From Fibrella aestuarina BUZ 2 (lineage in GTDB: Bacteria; Bacteroidota; Bacteroidia; Cytophagales; Spirosomataceae): DNA of 64,000 nucleotides. The position numbers and the translations under genes are program-made. How positions within the stretch are numbered: the stretch's first letter is position 1; every line of letters starts with the position of its first letter. The notes under the pieces were generated by a model. The model searched no databases and was not told the DNA's origin. It saw only the letters and a list, made by a program, of their open reading frames with translations. The stretch lies in the NCBI RefSeq assembly GCF_000331105.1, contig NC_020054.1:4866555-4930554 (forward strand), in the 5' to 3' direction. Shown here piece by piece: positions 1-8,305 of this stretch.

Positions 1-2
1 AC

Positions 3-770
3 AATGACAGCTTAAGCTGGTTAAAGAAAATCAACCAGAGCAATCAAGATAAACCATATTGGTATATGTATATGAGTAACTTGATAGGACTTAATCAAAT
101 TGATAAATCTCTTGCTTATCTTTATTATATCCCTATACACATTAGCGAAAGCGACTTTCCAGAAGATCAAAAATATTTTCAACTAATTAATACTTTAAAA
201 TCTTATAACATAAATCAATCATTAATTCTAGACGTATTCAAAAGATGGGTTCAAATATGTAAATGTGATGCTCTTCTTTTTTGCTTTATTTTTTATTCTT
301 CAATTAACGATAGCGATGATATAAGCAAGCTTTATTTAGACGAGCTTGAATCAATCGATAATGCTGATGTGCCATTTTCAAATCTTGTAGCAAAGGCAAG
401 AGATTTGAGCACTATAGGACTTGCAGATTTATTGAATGAACAATTAGTTGTTCATCAAAAGTATTTAGATGCCTTTACCTTATGTATAATGAACTTGACA
501 TTAGTAAACATATATCACACACTTGGCTACCAGAAAGAAATTATATCTAGCATGATAAAAGATGTTAGTATAACTTCTGTATCTCTAGTCAAAGAAAACG
601 ATCTATTCCTTACCTCATGTTTGATGGCTGGTATATTGTCTGAATTTGAGAAAGAAAGCTCTCATTACGAAACCTTTCTATATGTATACAATGAAACAAA
701 AGGTAAGCTGTCTAGTATAGATAACCTTTCAGCACTAGATAATATAACAAATTTCATTAGTGTTAAATAG
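3..770 (+). CDS. Hypothetical protein, 5' end outside window
   Basis: The reading frame is open from the first bases of the window, so the first internal ATG (66) is probably not the true start and the gene is cut by the left edge. At least 255 residues are visible. The sequence is rich in Leu, Ile and Ser, looks helical, and shows no catalytic motif, signal peptide or clear membrane segment. I do not recognise the family. The gene is far more AT-rich than the following genes from 1 kb on, which suggests separate acquisition. The 249 bases after it hold no gene that I can support. Confidence 0.6.
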   Translation, partial: NDSLSWLKKINQSNQDKPYWYMYMSNLIGLNQIDKSLAYLYYIPIHISESDFPEDQKYFQLINTLKSYNINQSLILDVFKRWVQICKCDALLFCFIFYSSINDSDDISKLYLDELESIDNADVPFSNLVAKARDLSTIGLADLLNEQLVVHQKYLDAFTLCIMNLTLVNIYHTLGYQKEIISSMIKDVSITSVSLVKENDLFLTSCLMAGILSEFEKESSHYETFLYVYNETKGKLSSIDNLSALDNITNFISVK

Positions 771-1058
771 ATAGATTATAGTGCATTTACAATGAGATTA
801 ATGGTTATAAGATGCATAAGATCGGTTACAATAAAAGATAAAGATGATAGGCTAGATTGTAGCCTCTAATAATTAGTTATGTACTCTACGAGTCCTTTTT
901 TTCTATAGGCGTTAATTCGAATTATACGAGCAAATCGACAATTACCATCCTTTGAAGTTACCTGATCAAGCTCACTAGCCAGCATTGGGATATATCTTTA
1001 CTTAAGGCTATACTTATCCATGCATTTCGATCCCAAACGCGATTCATTCCTAAACCCG

Positions 1059-1721
1059 ATGCGGACTCAATTACTAGACCTCTATACCAAGCAGGCGAAG
1101 GCGTTTGTCGCCGTGCGGCAGAAACTGGGCCAGGGCAACCGGGGCGGCCCCTTCCTGCCCGCGCCCCACGAAGCCTACGCGAGCCAGCCCCGCCCCCTGC
1201 TGATCGTGGGCCAGGAAACCAACGGCTGGGGGGAACACCTCGACGACATTGCCGCCCAGATGGCGGTTTACGACGGCTTTGCCGTCGGGCAGCGCTACAA
1301 CGCTAAACCGTTCTGGAACATGACCCGGCAAGTGGAGCGGCTATTGGGCCACGCGCCGCACTCCTGCGCCTGGGCGAACCTGAGTCGCTTCGACATCGAG
1401 GGCAAGCGGGCCCAGGGCGAGCAGGCCGCCGTTATCGCCACGCTGGATCACCTGCTGCTGGACGAGGTCCGTATCCTCACCCCTAAGGTCTGTCTGTTCT
1501 ACACCGGGCCGGAGCTGGACCACCGGCTCCAGAGCGTCTTTACCGGATTAACTTATTACCCCGTCGACGGCTACACGCCCCGGCAGTTTGCCCGGTTGAG
1601 TCACCCCGCCCTGCCGCTACTCAGTTTCCGCACGTATCACCCCCGGTACCTGCGCCAGAGCCGGATGGAGGCGGGCGTGCTGGCGACGCTGGCGCGCCTG
1701 ACCCAAGCCGAGCCGGTATGA
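1059..1721 (+). CDS. Uracil-DNA glycosylase superfamily-like protein
   Basis: About 220 residues. A strand-loop LLIVGQETNGWG lies near residues 47-58 and a C-terminal SFRTYHPRYLR near residue 190. These sit where UDG-superfamily proteins carry motif 1 (GxDP-type water-activating loop) and the HP-containing DNA-binding loop. The usual catalytic Asp/Asn is not obvious, so a true base-excision activity is uncertain. An ATG at 1020 also fits. I prefer 1059 because a truncated second copy at 39.4-39.7 kb keeps the protein from this Met onward, whereas the upstream frame is interrupted there. The stop overlaps the start of the next gene (ATGA), so the two are probably cotranscribed. Confidence 0.6.
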   Translation: MRTQLLDLYTKQAKAFVAVRQKLGQGNRGGPFLPAPHEAYASQPRPLLIVGQETNGWGEHLDDIAAQMAVYDGFAVGQRYNAKPFWNMTRQVERLLGHAPHSCAWANLSRFDIEGKRAQGEQAAVIATLDHLLLDEVRILTPKVCLFYTGPELDHRLQSVFTGLTYYPVDGYTPRQFARLSHPALPLLSFRTYHPRYLRQSRMEAGVLATLARLTQAEPV

Positions 1722-2044
1722 GTCTACAACGGGGCGATACGGTCTATCTCCGCTACGTCGGCAACATCCCGACCTGGAGCCGGGACGTGTTTACGGCCCT
1801 CATAAGCGGGGTGGGTGACCGCTACGTCACCGTCGCGATTCGAGGGGAGGCCGTGCGGTTCGAGCGGAGAAGCCTGCGCCACGACAACCGGGGCCGTAGC
1901 CCGGCGTACCAACTCTTTCTCACGCGTGAAGCCTGTGACTTGGAAGTGGAGGCCGCCGAATTAAGAAGTTTGATGAGCCGCACGGACTTTGTTAACTTAC
2001 CATTTGAAACGCAGCGGGCGATAAAAGCGATACTAGAGGCTTGA
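1718..2044 (+). CDS. Hypothetical small protein coupled to glycosylase-like gene
   Basis: A 108-residue protein whose ATG overlaps the stop codon of the glycosylase-fold gene by four bases, so translational coupling is likely. The N-terminal half (VYLRYVG, then VTVAIRGEAVRFERRSLRH) looks like a small beta-barrel, and the C-terminal third is helical. No family is recognised and no membrane segment is seen. It may be a partner of the upstream protein, but only the coupling supports that. Confidence 0.6.
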   Translation: MSLQRGDTVYLRYVGNIPTWSRDVFTALISGVGDRYVTVAIRGEAVRFERRSLRHDNRGRSPAYQLFLTREACDLEVEAAELRSLMSRTDFVNLPFETQRAIKAILEA

Positions 2045-2071
2045 TTGGGCGCCTTTTATACAACGATGTCG

Positions 2072-3880
2072 TCAAGGTTGCTCGACGCGTAAGCGCAGGC
2101 GGTTACTGGAATTAGTATATACCAGCTTGCCACCCTGGCTGATGACGGCGTTGGCCTGAGCCGTGTTGGTCGTAATCTGAACCACATGCCCTTGGTTGAG
2201 GACGGCAATGTCAGTCGGGCCGGGCTCGTGGCCACAGGACCAGGTAGCCGCATCCGTCCACGCCCCCGATTGAAAACTTTCGCAAAAGTTGTTGCTGACA
2301 TAGAAATAAGTACTGTCACTCACGTACGTACCATCAGGCGTCTTGCCCAAGACAACTACTACGCGCCGGGTAGCGCGCTTATCGATCGAGATGGTCTGGG
2401 ACGTAGCGCTGGCCAACTCCCGCCCTACGTAGAGCGAATCCGCACTGTAGCTGATGATGGTTCGTATCTCACTTACGTTAGTGCCGGTAGTGGCAATGGT
2501 TAACGAGCTTCCCCCTTTCACGTAAGCGCCTCGTCGAGGCTGGGTAATAATCAGGCTGGACTGGGTCTGGCTCCCGGTTGAGGCCGACCCTGCCAAGGGT
2601 TCGCACTGGCGATAGATCAGCGTGGGCGGGCTAAAGCCGTCTTTATGAAACAAAGGGCCGGTCGAAGGGGCAATGATCAACTGTTTCAATTTAGCGATCA
2701 CGCTCGTGTTTTTCGTAGAGCCGGAATGTTGCTGATCAGGATCGACGATGCTGTACGTCAGTTGTGGCAAGCCGCCAATCTGACTGGCCTTCGCCACGAC
2801 CCAGTCGCTTTCATCCCCGCAGAAGATATCGCCCAGCGGCATGCCGGCCAACGCATACTCGGCTGCGGTGAGCAAGGGCTTAAGTGGTAATGGCGTATTG
2901 AACAAAGCCCCTTTGGTGGTCACGATGGCGTGTGAGGGTACTTTGTGGTTGTTGAGCCCTATCCCATTTAAATCGGAGCGGATGGCGGGACTGTCGACCC
3001 GCAGATCAGCAAAAGCCCCGCAGTTACAAAAAAGATAACCACCAGTGACGAGCAACGCTTTGACAAACAAAGCAAGGTTAGCCGACGGCTGGAACAAAAA
3101 GTTAGCCATCTGGGAGCCCCCATGGGGCGTATTCAGGGTAATCAGCTTGTGAATGTCATCGTGGTAGTTCGCGCTTTGTAAGTAGAGCCGGGAGAGGATC
3201 CCACCCATGCTATGACCAATGATATCCACTTTACCAGCGGCAACGCGTCGTGTTTTGAGCTCGGCGACCGTGGCATCGATGTAGTGAGGAATCACCTGCT
3301 GATTGTCGGCGAACTGCGCTCGGCTAGTGGCCCCGTAATCGACCCGTACCAGAAAGGAGGGGGCCAGGGGACCCAAGTCCGTGATCAGCTGATTTTCCAT
3401 ATCCGTGTAGATGGTATTGTCTGAATTCAGACCGTGGACCATCAGCAGCGGGGCCTGGCCTACCAACACGGAGAAGGAAAGAATCGCTGTCGTAGCGGAG
3501 GGAGGACCAATCACCAATTGCAACGTGGTAACGGGGTTATTGTCAACGACGGTGGGGTGGCGAAACTCGGCTTCGAGATAATCCGCCGATTGGGACGTAG
3601 TCAGGATGCGGCCATAACGCAACGTATCGGGATCCAGTACCTGGAGGCGGGTTTGCAAATAAGGAATCGGCGTTCCGGACGGGCTCCCCGAGACGCGAAA
3701 CAGGGAGGCTCTGGAACCATCGGCACAAACCCGAAAGAGAAACGGTGTCGTATTGATCAGCTGGCGTTCGAAGCCCGTATGGTTCGTCAGCTGATGATAG
3801 TGCTCTATTTTGAACGATTGAGCAATTAACGGCTGCCCATAGATGAGCAGCAACCAGAGGAAGGCAAGTCGTCGGAACAT
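2072..3880 (-). CDS. Secreted alpha/beta-hydrolase (lipase-like) with C-terminal beta module
   Basis: 602 residues if started at the second in-frame Met (3880), which directly precedes a signal peptide (MFRRLAFLWLLLIYGQPLIAQS). The frame is open to 3928, but that start would put 16 non-signal residues in front. The oxyanion-loop HG lies near residue 150 (MVHGLNSD), and the nucleophile elbow GHSMGG near residue 222 gives a catalytic Ser near 224. This matches PGAP1/triacylglycerol-lipase-like enzymes acting on esters outside the cytoplasm. The tail has a predicted beta sandwich, then a Cys-containing module (SGAWTDAATWSCG) typical of exported Cytophagales proteins. It is monocistronic and converges on the gene ending at 2044. 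Confidence 0.75.
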   Translation of the reverse strand: MFRRLAFLWLLLIYGQPLIAQSFKIEHYHQLTNHTGFERQLINTTPFLFRVCADGSRASLFRVSGSPSGTPIPYLQTRLQVLDPDTLRYGRILTTSQSADYLEAEFRHPTVVDNNPVTTLQLVIGPPSATTAILSFSVLVGQAPLLMVHGLNSDNTIYTDMENQLITDLGPLAPSFLVRVDYGATSRAQFADNQQVIPHYIDATVAELKTRRVAAGKVDIIGHSMGGILSRLYLQSANYHDDIHKLITLNTPHGGSQMANFLFQPSANLALFVKALLVTGGYLFCNCGAFADLRVDSPAIRSDLNGIGLNNHKVPSHAIVTTKGALFNTPLPLKPLLTAAEYALAGMPLGDIFCGDESDWVVAKASQIGGLPQLTYSIVDPDQQHSGSTKNTSVIAKLKQLIIAPSTGPLFHKDGFSPPTLIYRQCEPLAGSASTGSQTQSSLIITQPRRGAYVKGGSSLTIATTGTNVSEIRTIISYSADSLYVGRELASATSQTISIDKRATRRVVVVLGKTPDGTYVSDSTYFYVSNNFCESFQSGAWTDAATWSCGHEPGPTDIAVLNQGHVVQITTNTAQANAVISQGGKLVYTNSSNRLRLRVEQP

Positions 3881-4135
3881 AGTGAGTGGATAGCTAATGG
3901 CGCTAAAAATAAGCGCACAGTGCCCCACACAAGTAGTACCACCTGATAAATAATAACCGCTCAGGCTGATGCGGAAAGCGAGTTAAGCAATCCAGGAATA
4001 GTATCCAGTTATCCCACTAATTCGACAAGTCCCCAATCCGTTCCGGCTCTTTTCGGCAGCGTTCGTCACCTCATGCCCCGCCGCCCGGCCGCAACTTAGC
4101 TGGGCGGTTTGCTGCGACTTATTTATCTTGCTTTG

Positions 4136-5122
4136 ATGACCGAACGCACCTTTACCGCCTTTACCGAAGCCAACCTGCTGGAAGGGGGGCGACTCTGTTT
4201 CGCCAATGCAGAAGTGCATTTCGAGTGCGCTGATCACATTGCGACGCTGGGCCACTACGGTATGGCTTCTTCTCATCTGGTCCTGGCCGCAGAAGAAGCG
4301 GTTAAGAGTTTTGTCTGCTGGGCTAAGCTCTTTGGTCTGGACATGCCCGACAAAGTAGACAAGTACTTTTCTCAACACAGCCCCAGACACAACGCCGCCC
4401 GCGAACTCTACAGCCTCTTCCGGGATGTGCTCGCCATTCAAGACCAAATAAAAGCCTTGGTTCCGCGACTTGGTATTGCCTTCGTTACCGAACAGCTGGA
4501 TAAAGGAATCACCCTTGACGAACACTTCATCCAGACGACGTTGGTTGAAGCACTGGCTCCCCAAGTAGCCCTGGAAACTGGACGGCTGTTGCTGGAGCAG
4601 AAAGCAAGCCACGACCTGTACCAAGAGCGAATCGACCGCAAGTGGTGGAACAACGCGAATGGGCTTAAGAATAGAGGATTTTATGTCGACCACGAGGACA
4701 ATAAAGGCTGGTTGCTGCCTCAGCAGATATCCAAAGCCGAGTATCAGGACAGTCGGGAGCGAGTGGATCGCGTGCTGACTGTACTCGAACAAATGGCGAG
4801 ATTTGATCTTGACAGCCTCACCCAATTTAAAACCTATTTAGCCATGAGCAAGCCTACTACGCTGGAACTATTCGAGACCGCCCCCAATGGGACTAGAACG
4901 GATATTGTCTATCTCACCAAAGTCCCTTCAGTTGATGGTAGCGACTTCGAGTACCTAGTCGAATTTGAGGAATTGGAAGGGGTTACCGAGCGGATGGAGA
5001 TTGGCCGAGTAGGCCTGATCGACGGCAAGCTATGGCTATCAAATGACCATGCTCAAATTACGTATAAGGGAATGCTGTTGCTATCTACATGGATCGAAGA
5101 GCATTTAGAAGATGCTGACTAA
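4136..5122 (+). CDS. AbiV-like HEPN abortive-infection protein
   Basis: About 328 residues starting at ATG 4136; a TTG at 4109 is an alternative. The N-terminal 100 residues have the AbiV pattern: an Asn/Leu-rich first helix, an Ala-rich helix, ASSHLVLAAEEAVKSF, and then HSPRHN, the HEPN-type R/K-x-H segment. AbiV of Lactococcus shuts down phage protein synthesis, and many HEPN proteins are RNases; for this protein RNase action is inference. The C-terminal 200 residues are not recognised. A P-loop NTPase of the KAP family follows 42 bases later on the same strand, so the two probably form one operon. A 280-codon open frame on the other strand is a shadow. Confidence 0.65.
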   Translation: MTERTFTAFTEANLLEGGRLCFANAEVHFECADHIATLGHYGMASSHLVLAAEEAVKSFVCWAKLFGLDMPDKVDKYFSQHSPRHNAARELYSLFRDVLAIQDQIKALVPRLGIAFVTEQLDKGITLDEHFIQTTLVEALAPQVALETGRLLLEQKASHDLYQERIDRKWWNNANGLKNRGFYVDHEDNKGWLLPQQISKAEYQDSRERVDRVLTVLEQMARFDLDSLTQFKTYLAMSKPTTLELFETAPNGTRTDIVYLTKVPSVDGSDFEYLVEFEELEGVTERMEIGRVGLIDGKLWLSNDHAQITYKGMLLLSTWIEEHLEDAD

Positions 5123-5164
5123 GATTAATTGTAAGTCTTTGACAAGTCTAATAATTATTTATCT

Positions 5165-7405
5165 GTGGAAAACAAAGAAAATTATACAGCTGATAAGCCA
5201 GTCGACAGTTCTAGCGAAGATGCCTTTCAAAGGTACGGATTTGCTAAACGCATTGCTGAGACAATCGTAACTAGAAAGGATGCAAATTCAATTGTGTTTG
5301 GTATATTCGGCGCTTGGGGGGAAGGTAAAACATCGGTTATAAATTTTATATACAATGAAATATCAAATGCAGATGGGGATTGTATACAAATTACGTTTAA
5401 TCCATGGCGATTTACCGATGAAGCGGCCTTACTTATCTCATTTTTCAACAAACTTGCCTCAGAATTAAAAAAACATATTTCATATGAAACAGCTATCGCC
5501 ATATCACAAAAGAGCTGGGTGAAGAGAACTTATGAAAAGATAACTAAGCCAGAAGATCAACCTTTAAAAACAGCATCTGAGAATATTGGAGAACTCATTC
5601 AAAAATATGGTAAGACGGTTTCTATTTTCGGAGTAGGTGACGCGGCTGAAACTATAGGAAAAGCAATCGCTAACACTGATTTAGATGTATTGAAAGAACG
5701 AATTGAAAAGTTACTTGCTGAAAATAAAAAGCGTATCATTATTTACATAGATGATATTGATAGGCTAGAAAAGTCTGAGATTCACTCCATTTTTAGACTC
5801 GTTAAACTAACAGGCAATTTCTTATATACAACGTATGTTTTGTCTTTTGACCAAGATATGGTTGCATCTGCTATAGGGGAACGATTCGGTTCGGGAGATA
5901 AGCGGGCAGGTGAAAATTTTATTGAGAAAATCATACAAGTGCCTCTAAATATCCCTAAAGCGCAGCCAGATGCATTAAAAAAGTTTTGCTTTGAATTAGT
6001 TGACAAAGTTTTGGAATCAGCTGATATTTCCCTTTCAGAAAATGACGTTCAGCGGTTTGTCCTTCAATTTACATCAAATATATTACCCCAATTATCAACA
6101 CCAAGGCTAGCCGTCAGATACGGCAATTCATTGTCTTTCTACGTGCCGCTATTGAAAGGTGAAGTGAATATGGTCGATCTATTGCTTGTTGAAGCACTTC
6201 GTATCTTCTACCCTGAACACTATTTTTTTGTTAAAGAAAACTCTTCCGTATTCTTAAAGTCTTACAATTCTCCATACAATAGATATAATAACGAGAGTTT
6301 AAAAGCCGATGCTAAAGCTCAACTAGATGAATTAAATAAAAAAAGCAAAAAGATTGGGAATAGTGATGTCTCCAATCTTTTGGGGGATTTATTTCCAAAC
6401 CTTAATGCTATTTTTAGTGCTGGAAATTTCTATAGTGGTTCAACTGATGATTGGTATTTGCAAAAACGTATCGCTTCGCCAAAGTATTTCGATAGGTACT
6501 TTAGCTATACGGTCGTGAATGGCGATGTATCTGACGTAGAGTTCGATTTATTCCTGTCGAATCTTGAAACCATAAAGAATGGCGAAGAGGTCGCTCAAGT
6601 ACTCAGGAAGTTTCTTGAGACGTCCACTGCTGATAACTTAATTTATAAGATAAGAAGTTACGAAAATAAGTTGAAGTGGTCATCGGCGAAAGGTTTAGTC
6701 AGAGGCTTGTGTGTTATTTCAACATTGTTACCAAACGAGAAAAGTTTTTTGGGCTTTGGGTTTGGTTCCCCTTTTAGTCAAGCTGCTATATTCATACATA
6801 AAATATTAGAGAATAATAAAGCTGAAGGAGATTTGTATACTTTCGTTGAAGAGCTGATGAGCCAGCCTGTTAGTTTTGATTTTTCATATGAAATAAATTA
6901 TTGGTTAAGGGCAGAAGATGCCACAAAAGACAAACTTTTCAGCAATGATGAATTTATCAGGCTTGCAGAAGTCCTTACTCAAAGGGCGGTGGACGAAGCT
7001 GGACAAGATTCCATCTTTGTACGCTTTGAAGAATACGTTCATTTTCTTGGACCTGCTTGGTACCAGAGAGATCCGGTAGCCTACAGAAATTATATAATGG
7101 ATTATTTAGCGAGAGAACCCAAAAATGTCGCCTCATTTCTGAAAGCATTTACGCCAACTGTTAGAAGCACGTCTAGGCCGGAACCCTTTAAAGGCGACCT
7201 GTCTAAAGAGAGATATGATAACATTGTTCAATTTATTGACCGGAAAATTCTGTTCGAGAAGATTGCTTCTGAATACTCAATCGACGAATTGAATAAAGAA
7301 CAGCCGTATTGGGACAACAGATACGGAAATGTGAACACGGAAATGAACATGCTTAGACAATTTCTGCATTGGTATGACTTAGAGAAGGGAGCCAGCATTA
7401 ATTAA
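5165..7405 (+). CDS. KAP family P-loop NTPase
   Basis: 746 residues with a probable GTG start. Walker A is GIFGAWGEGKTS (about 46-57), the KAP signature FNPWRF lies at 78-83, and Walker B is IIIYIDDIDR (191-200). KAP NTPases are STAND-related ATPases, often membrane associated and frequently found in phage-defence loci (PifA is the classical case). No strong transmembrane pair is seen between the Walker motifs, so this looks like a soluble version. The helical C-terminal 400 residues could be a sensor region. It lies 42 bases after the AbiV-like gene and is much more AT-rich than it, so the pair may have come together from different sources. Confidence 0.85.
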   Translation: MENKENYTADKPVDSSSEDAFQRYGFAKRIAETIVTRKDANSIVFGIFGAWGEGKTSVINFIYNEISNADGDCIQITFNPWRFTDEAALLISFFNKLASELKKHISYETAIAISQKSWVKRTYEKITKPEDQPLKTASENIGELIQKYGKTVSIFGVGDAAETIGKAIANTDLDVLKERIEKLLAENKKRIIIYIDDIDRLEKSEIHSIFRLVKLTGNFLYTTYVLSFDQDMVASAIGERFGSGDKRAGENFIEKIIQVPLNIPKAQPDALKKFCFELVDKVLESADISLSENDVQRFVLQFTSNILPQLSTPRLAVRYGNSLSFYVPLLKGEVNMVDLLLVEALRIFYPEHYFFVKENSSVFLKSYNSPYNRYNNESLKADAKAQLDELNKKSKKIGNSDVSNLLGDLFPNLNAIFSAGNFYSGSTDDWYLQKRIASPKYFDRYFSYTVVNGDVSDVEFDLFLSNLETIKNGEEVAQVLRKFLETSTADNLIYKIRSYENKLKWSSAKGLVRGLCVISTLLPNEKSFLGFGFGSPFSQAAIFIHKILENNKAEGDLYTFVEELMSQPVSFDFSYEINYWLRAEDATKDKLFSNDEFIRLAEVLTQRAVDEAGQDSIFVRFEEYVHFLGPAWYQRDPVAYRNYIMDYLAREPKNVASFLKAFTPTVRSTSRPEPFKGDLSKERYDNIVQFIDRKILFEKIASEYSIDELNKEQPYWDNRYGNVNTEMNMLRQFLHWYDLEKGASIN

Positions 7406-7588
7406 TATATTGTAGTGTTAGTTTTTATTACTCGGTCTATGAAATCTTAACATGATCTTTTAGAAGTAATAAGCAGATTCCAAATCTGCTTGAGTTTCAA
7501 CTTGCTAGCTAGGAATTTGTAGCATGATAAATATAGTTATATGATTAATTTGTCAATTGTATTTTAGCGGTAGAAGATTATCCTCCAT

Positions 7589-8305
7589 TTACTTTAGCGA
7601 ACTGATTGTTGCCTCTTTGATTAGAGTTAGTCGTTCTTGCTCAATCTGTTTAAGAGAACCATAAGCTTCAGGAATAATAGAATCAAGTTCCTCCGCTAAA
7701 ACAGGGGACACTACTGTACCATTATCATCTGGCTCTTGCCGAGCCATAAATAACAAAAGCTCTTTTTCCTTGTCCGACAGCATATCATTGTAACGAGTCA
7801 GAGTCTCTCTACTCGCTTGAACAATTGCAGGACTAGCAGCTACATTTGGCAAAGTAACGAATAGCTTCATTTCACGCTGGTGAATGTCAATCAATCTGCT
7901 CACCAGCCCGGTCTCTTCTGCATCTGGCTCTTCGAAAAAATGATAATATTCAGACGGCGGCTGGAACAGGCGCTTGAACGTTGGATAGAGTGTTGTGAAT
8001 GGGCCGCCGTTTGGCCAGCAATTGCGTTTCTGCCAAAGATTCAAGATTAAGTCCGAGCATTCCTTTTTGGCTGCTTCTCGCTCAACATCAGAAGCTGCCG
8101 CTTCAGCTCTATCCATCAGTTCAGCCACCCGATGTGCCATCCATCGCCCCAAGATGTTCGAACCTTCGACTACCTTCAATTCATGGGCAATAGTCTGGCC
8201 CAAGCGGGTAGTGGCAATCCATTGTGCTGAGGATTCCGTTGGGGTTGAGGATGAATACGGTATGTTTTCCCCGGTCGTATTTTGTATCTCGTTCTCGTTT
8301 GGCAT
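7589..8305 (-). CDS. Accessory protein overlapping giant STAND NTPase gene
   Basis: 238 residues, mostly helical and charged; no family recognised. A conserved-looking core runs through NILGRWMAHRVAELMDRA and NLWQKRNCWPNGGPF. Its ATG lies 125 bases inside the 3' end of the giant NTPase gene in another frame, so the first 41 codons are read in two frames and expression is probably coupled. This tight arrangement suggests that the product works with the NTPase, as in other multi-gene defence systems. An internal start would shorten the overlap, but the N-terminal 40 residues are Ser/Thr-rich and plausible. Confidence 0.65.
   Translation of the reverse strand: MPNENEIQNTTGENIPYSSSTPTESSAQWIATTRLGQTIAHELKVVEGSNILGRWMAHRVAELMDRAEAAASDVEREAAKKECSDLILNLWQKRNCWPNGGPFTTLYPTFKRLFQPPSEYYHFFEEPDAEETGLVSRLIDIHQREMKLFVTLPNVAASPAIVQASRETLTRYNDMLSDKEKELLLFMARQEPDDNGTVVSPVLAEELDSIIPEAYGSLKQIEQERLTLIKEATISSLK

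Noticed and set aside
3983..4825. 280-codon open frame antisense to the AbiV-like gene
   Set aside because: It is the reverse-complement shadow of a well-supported gene; no domain motif and poor start context.
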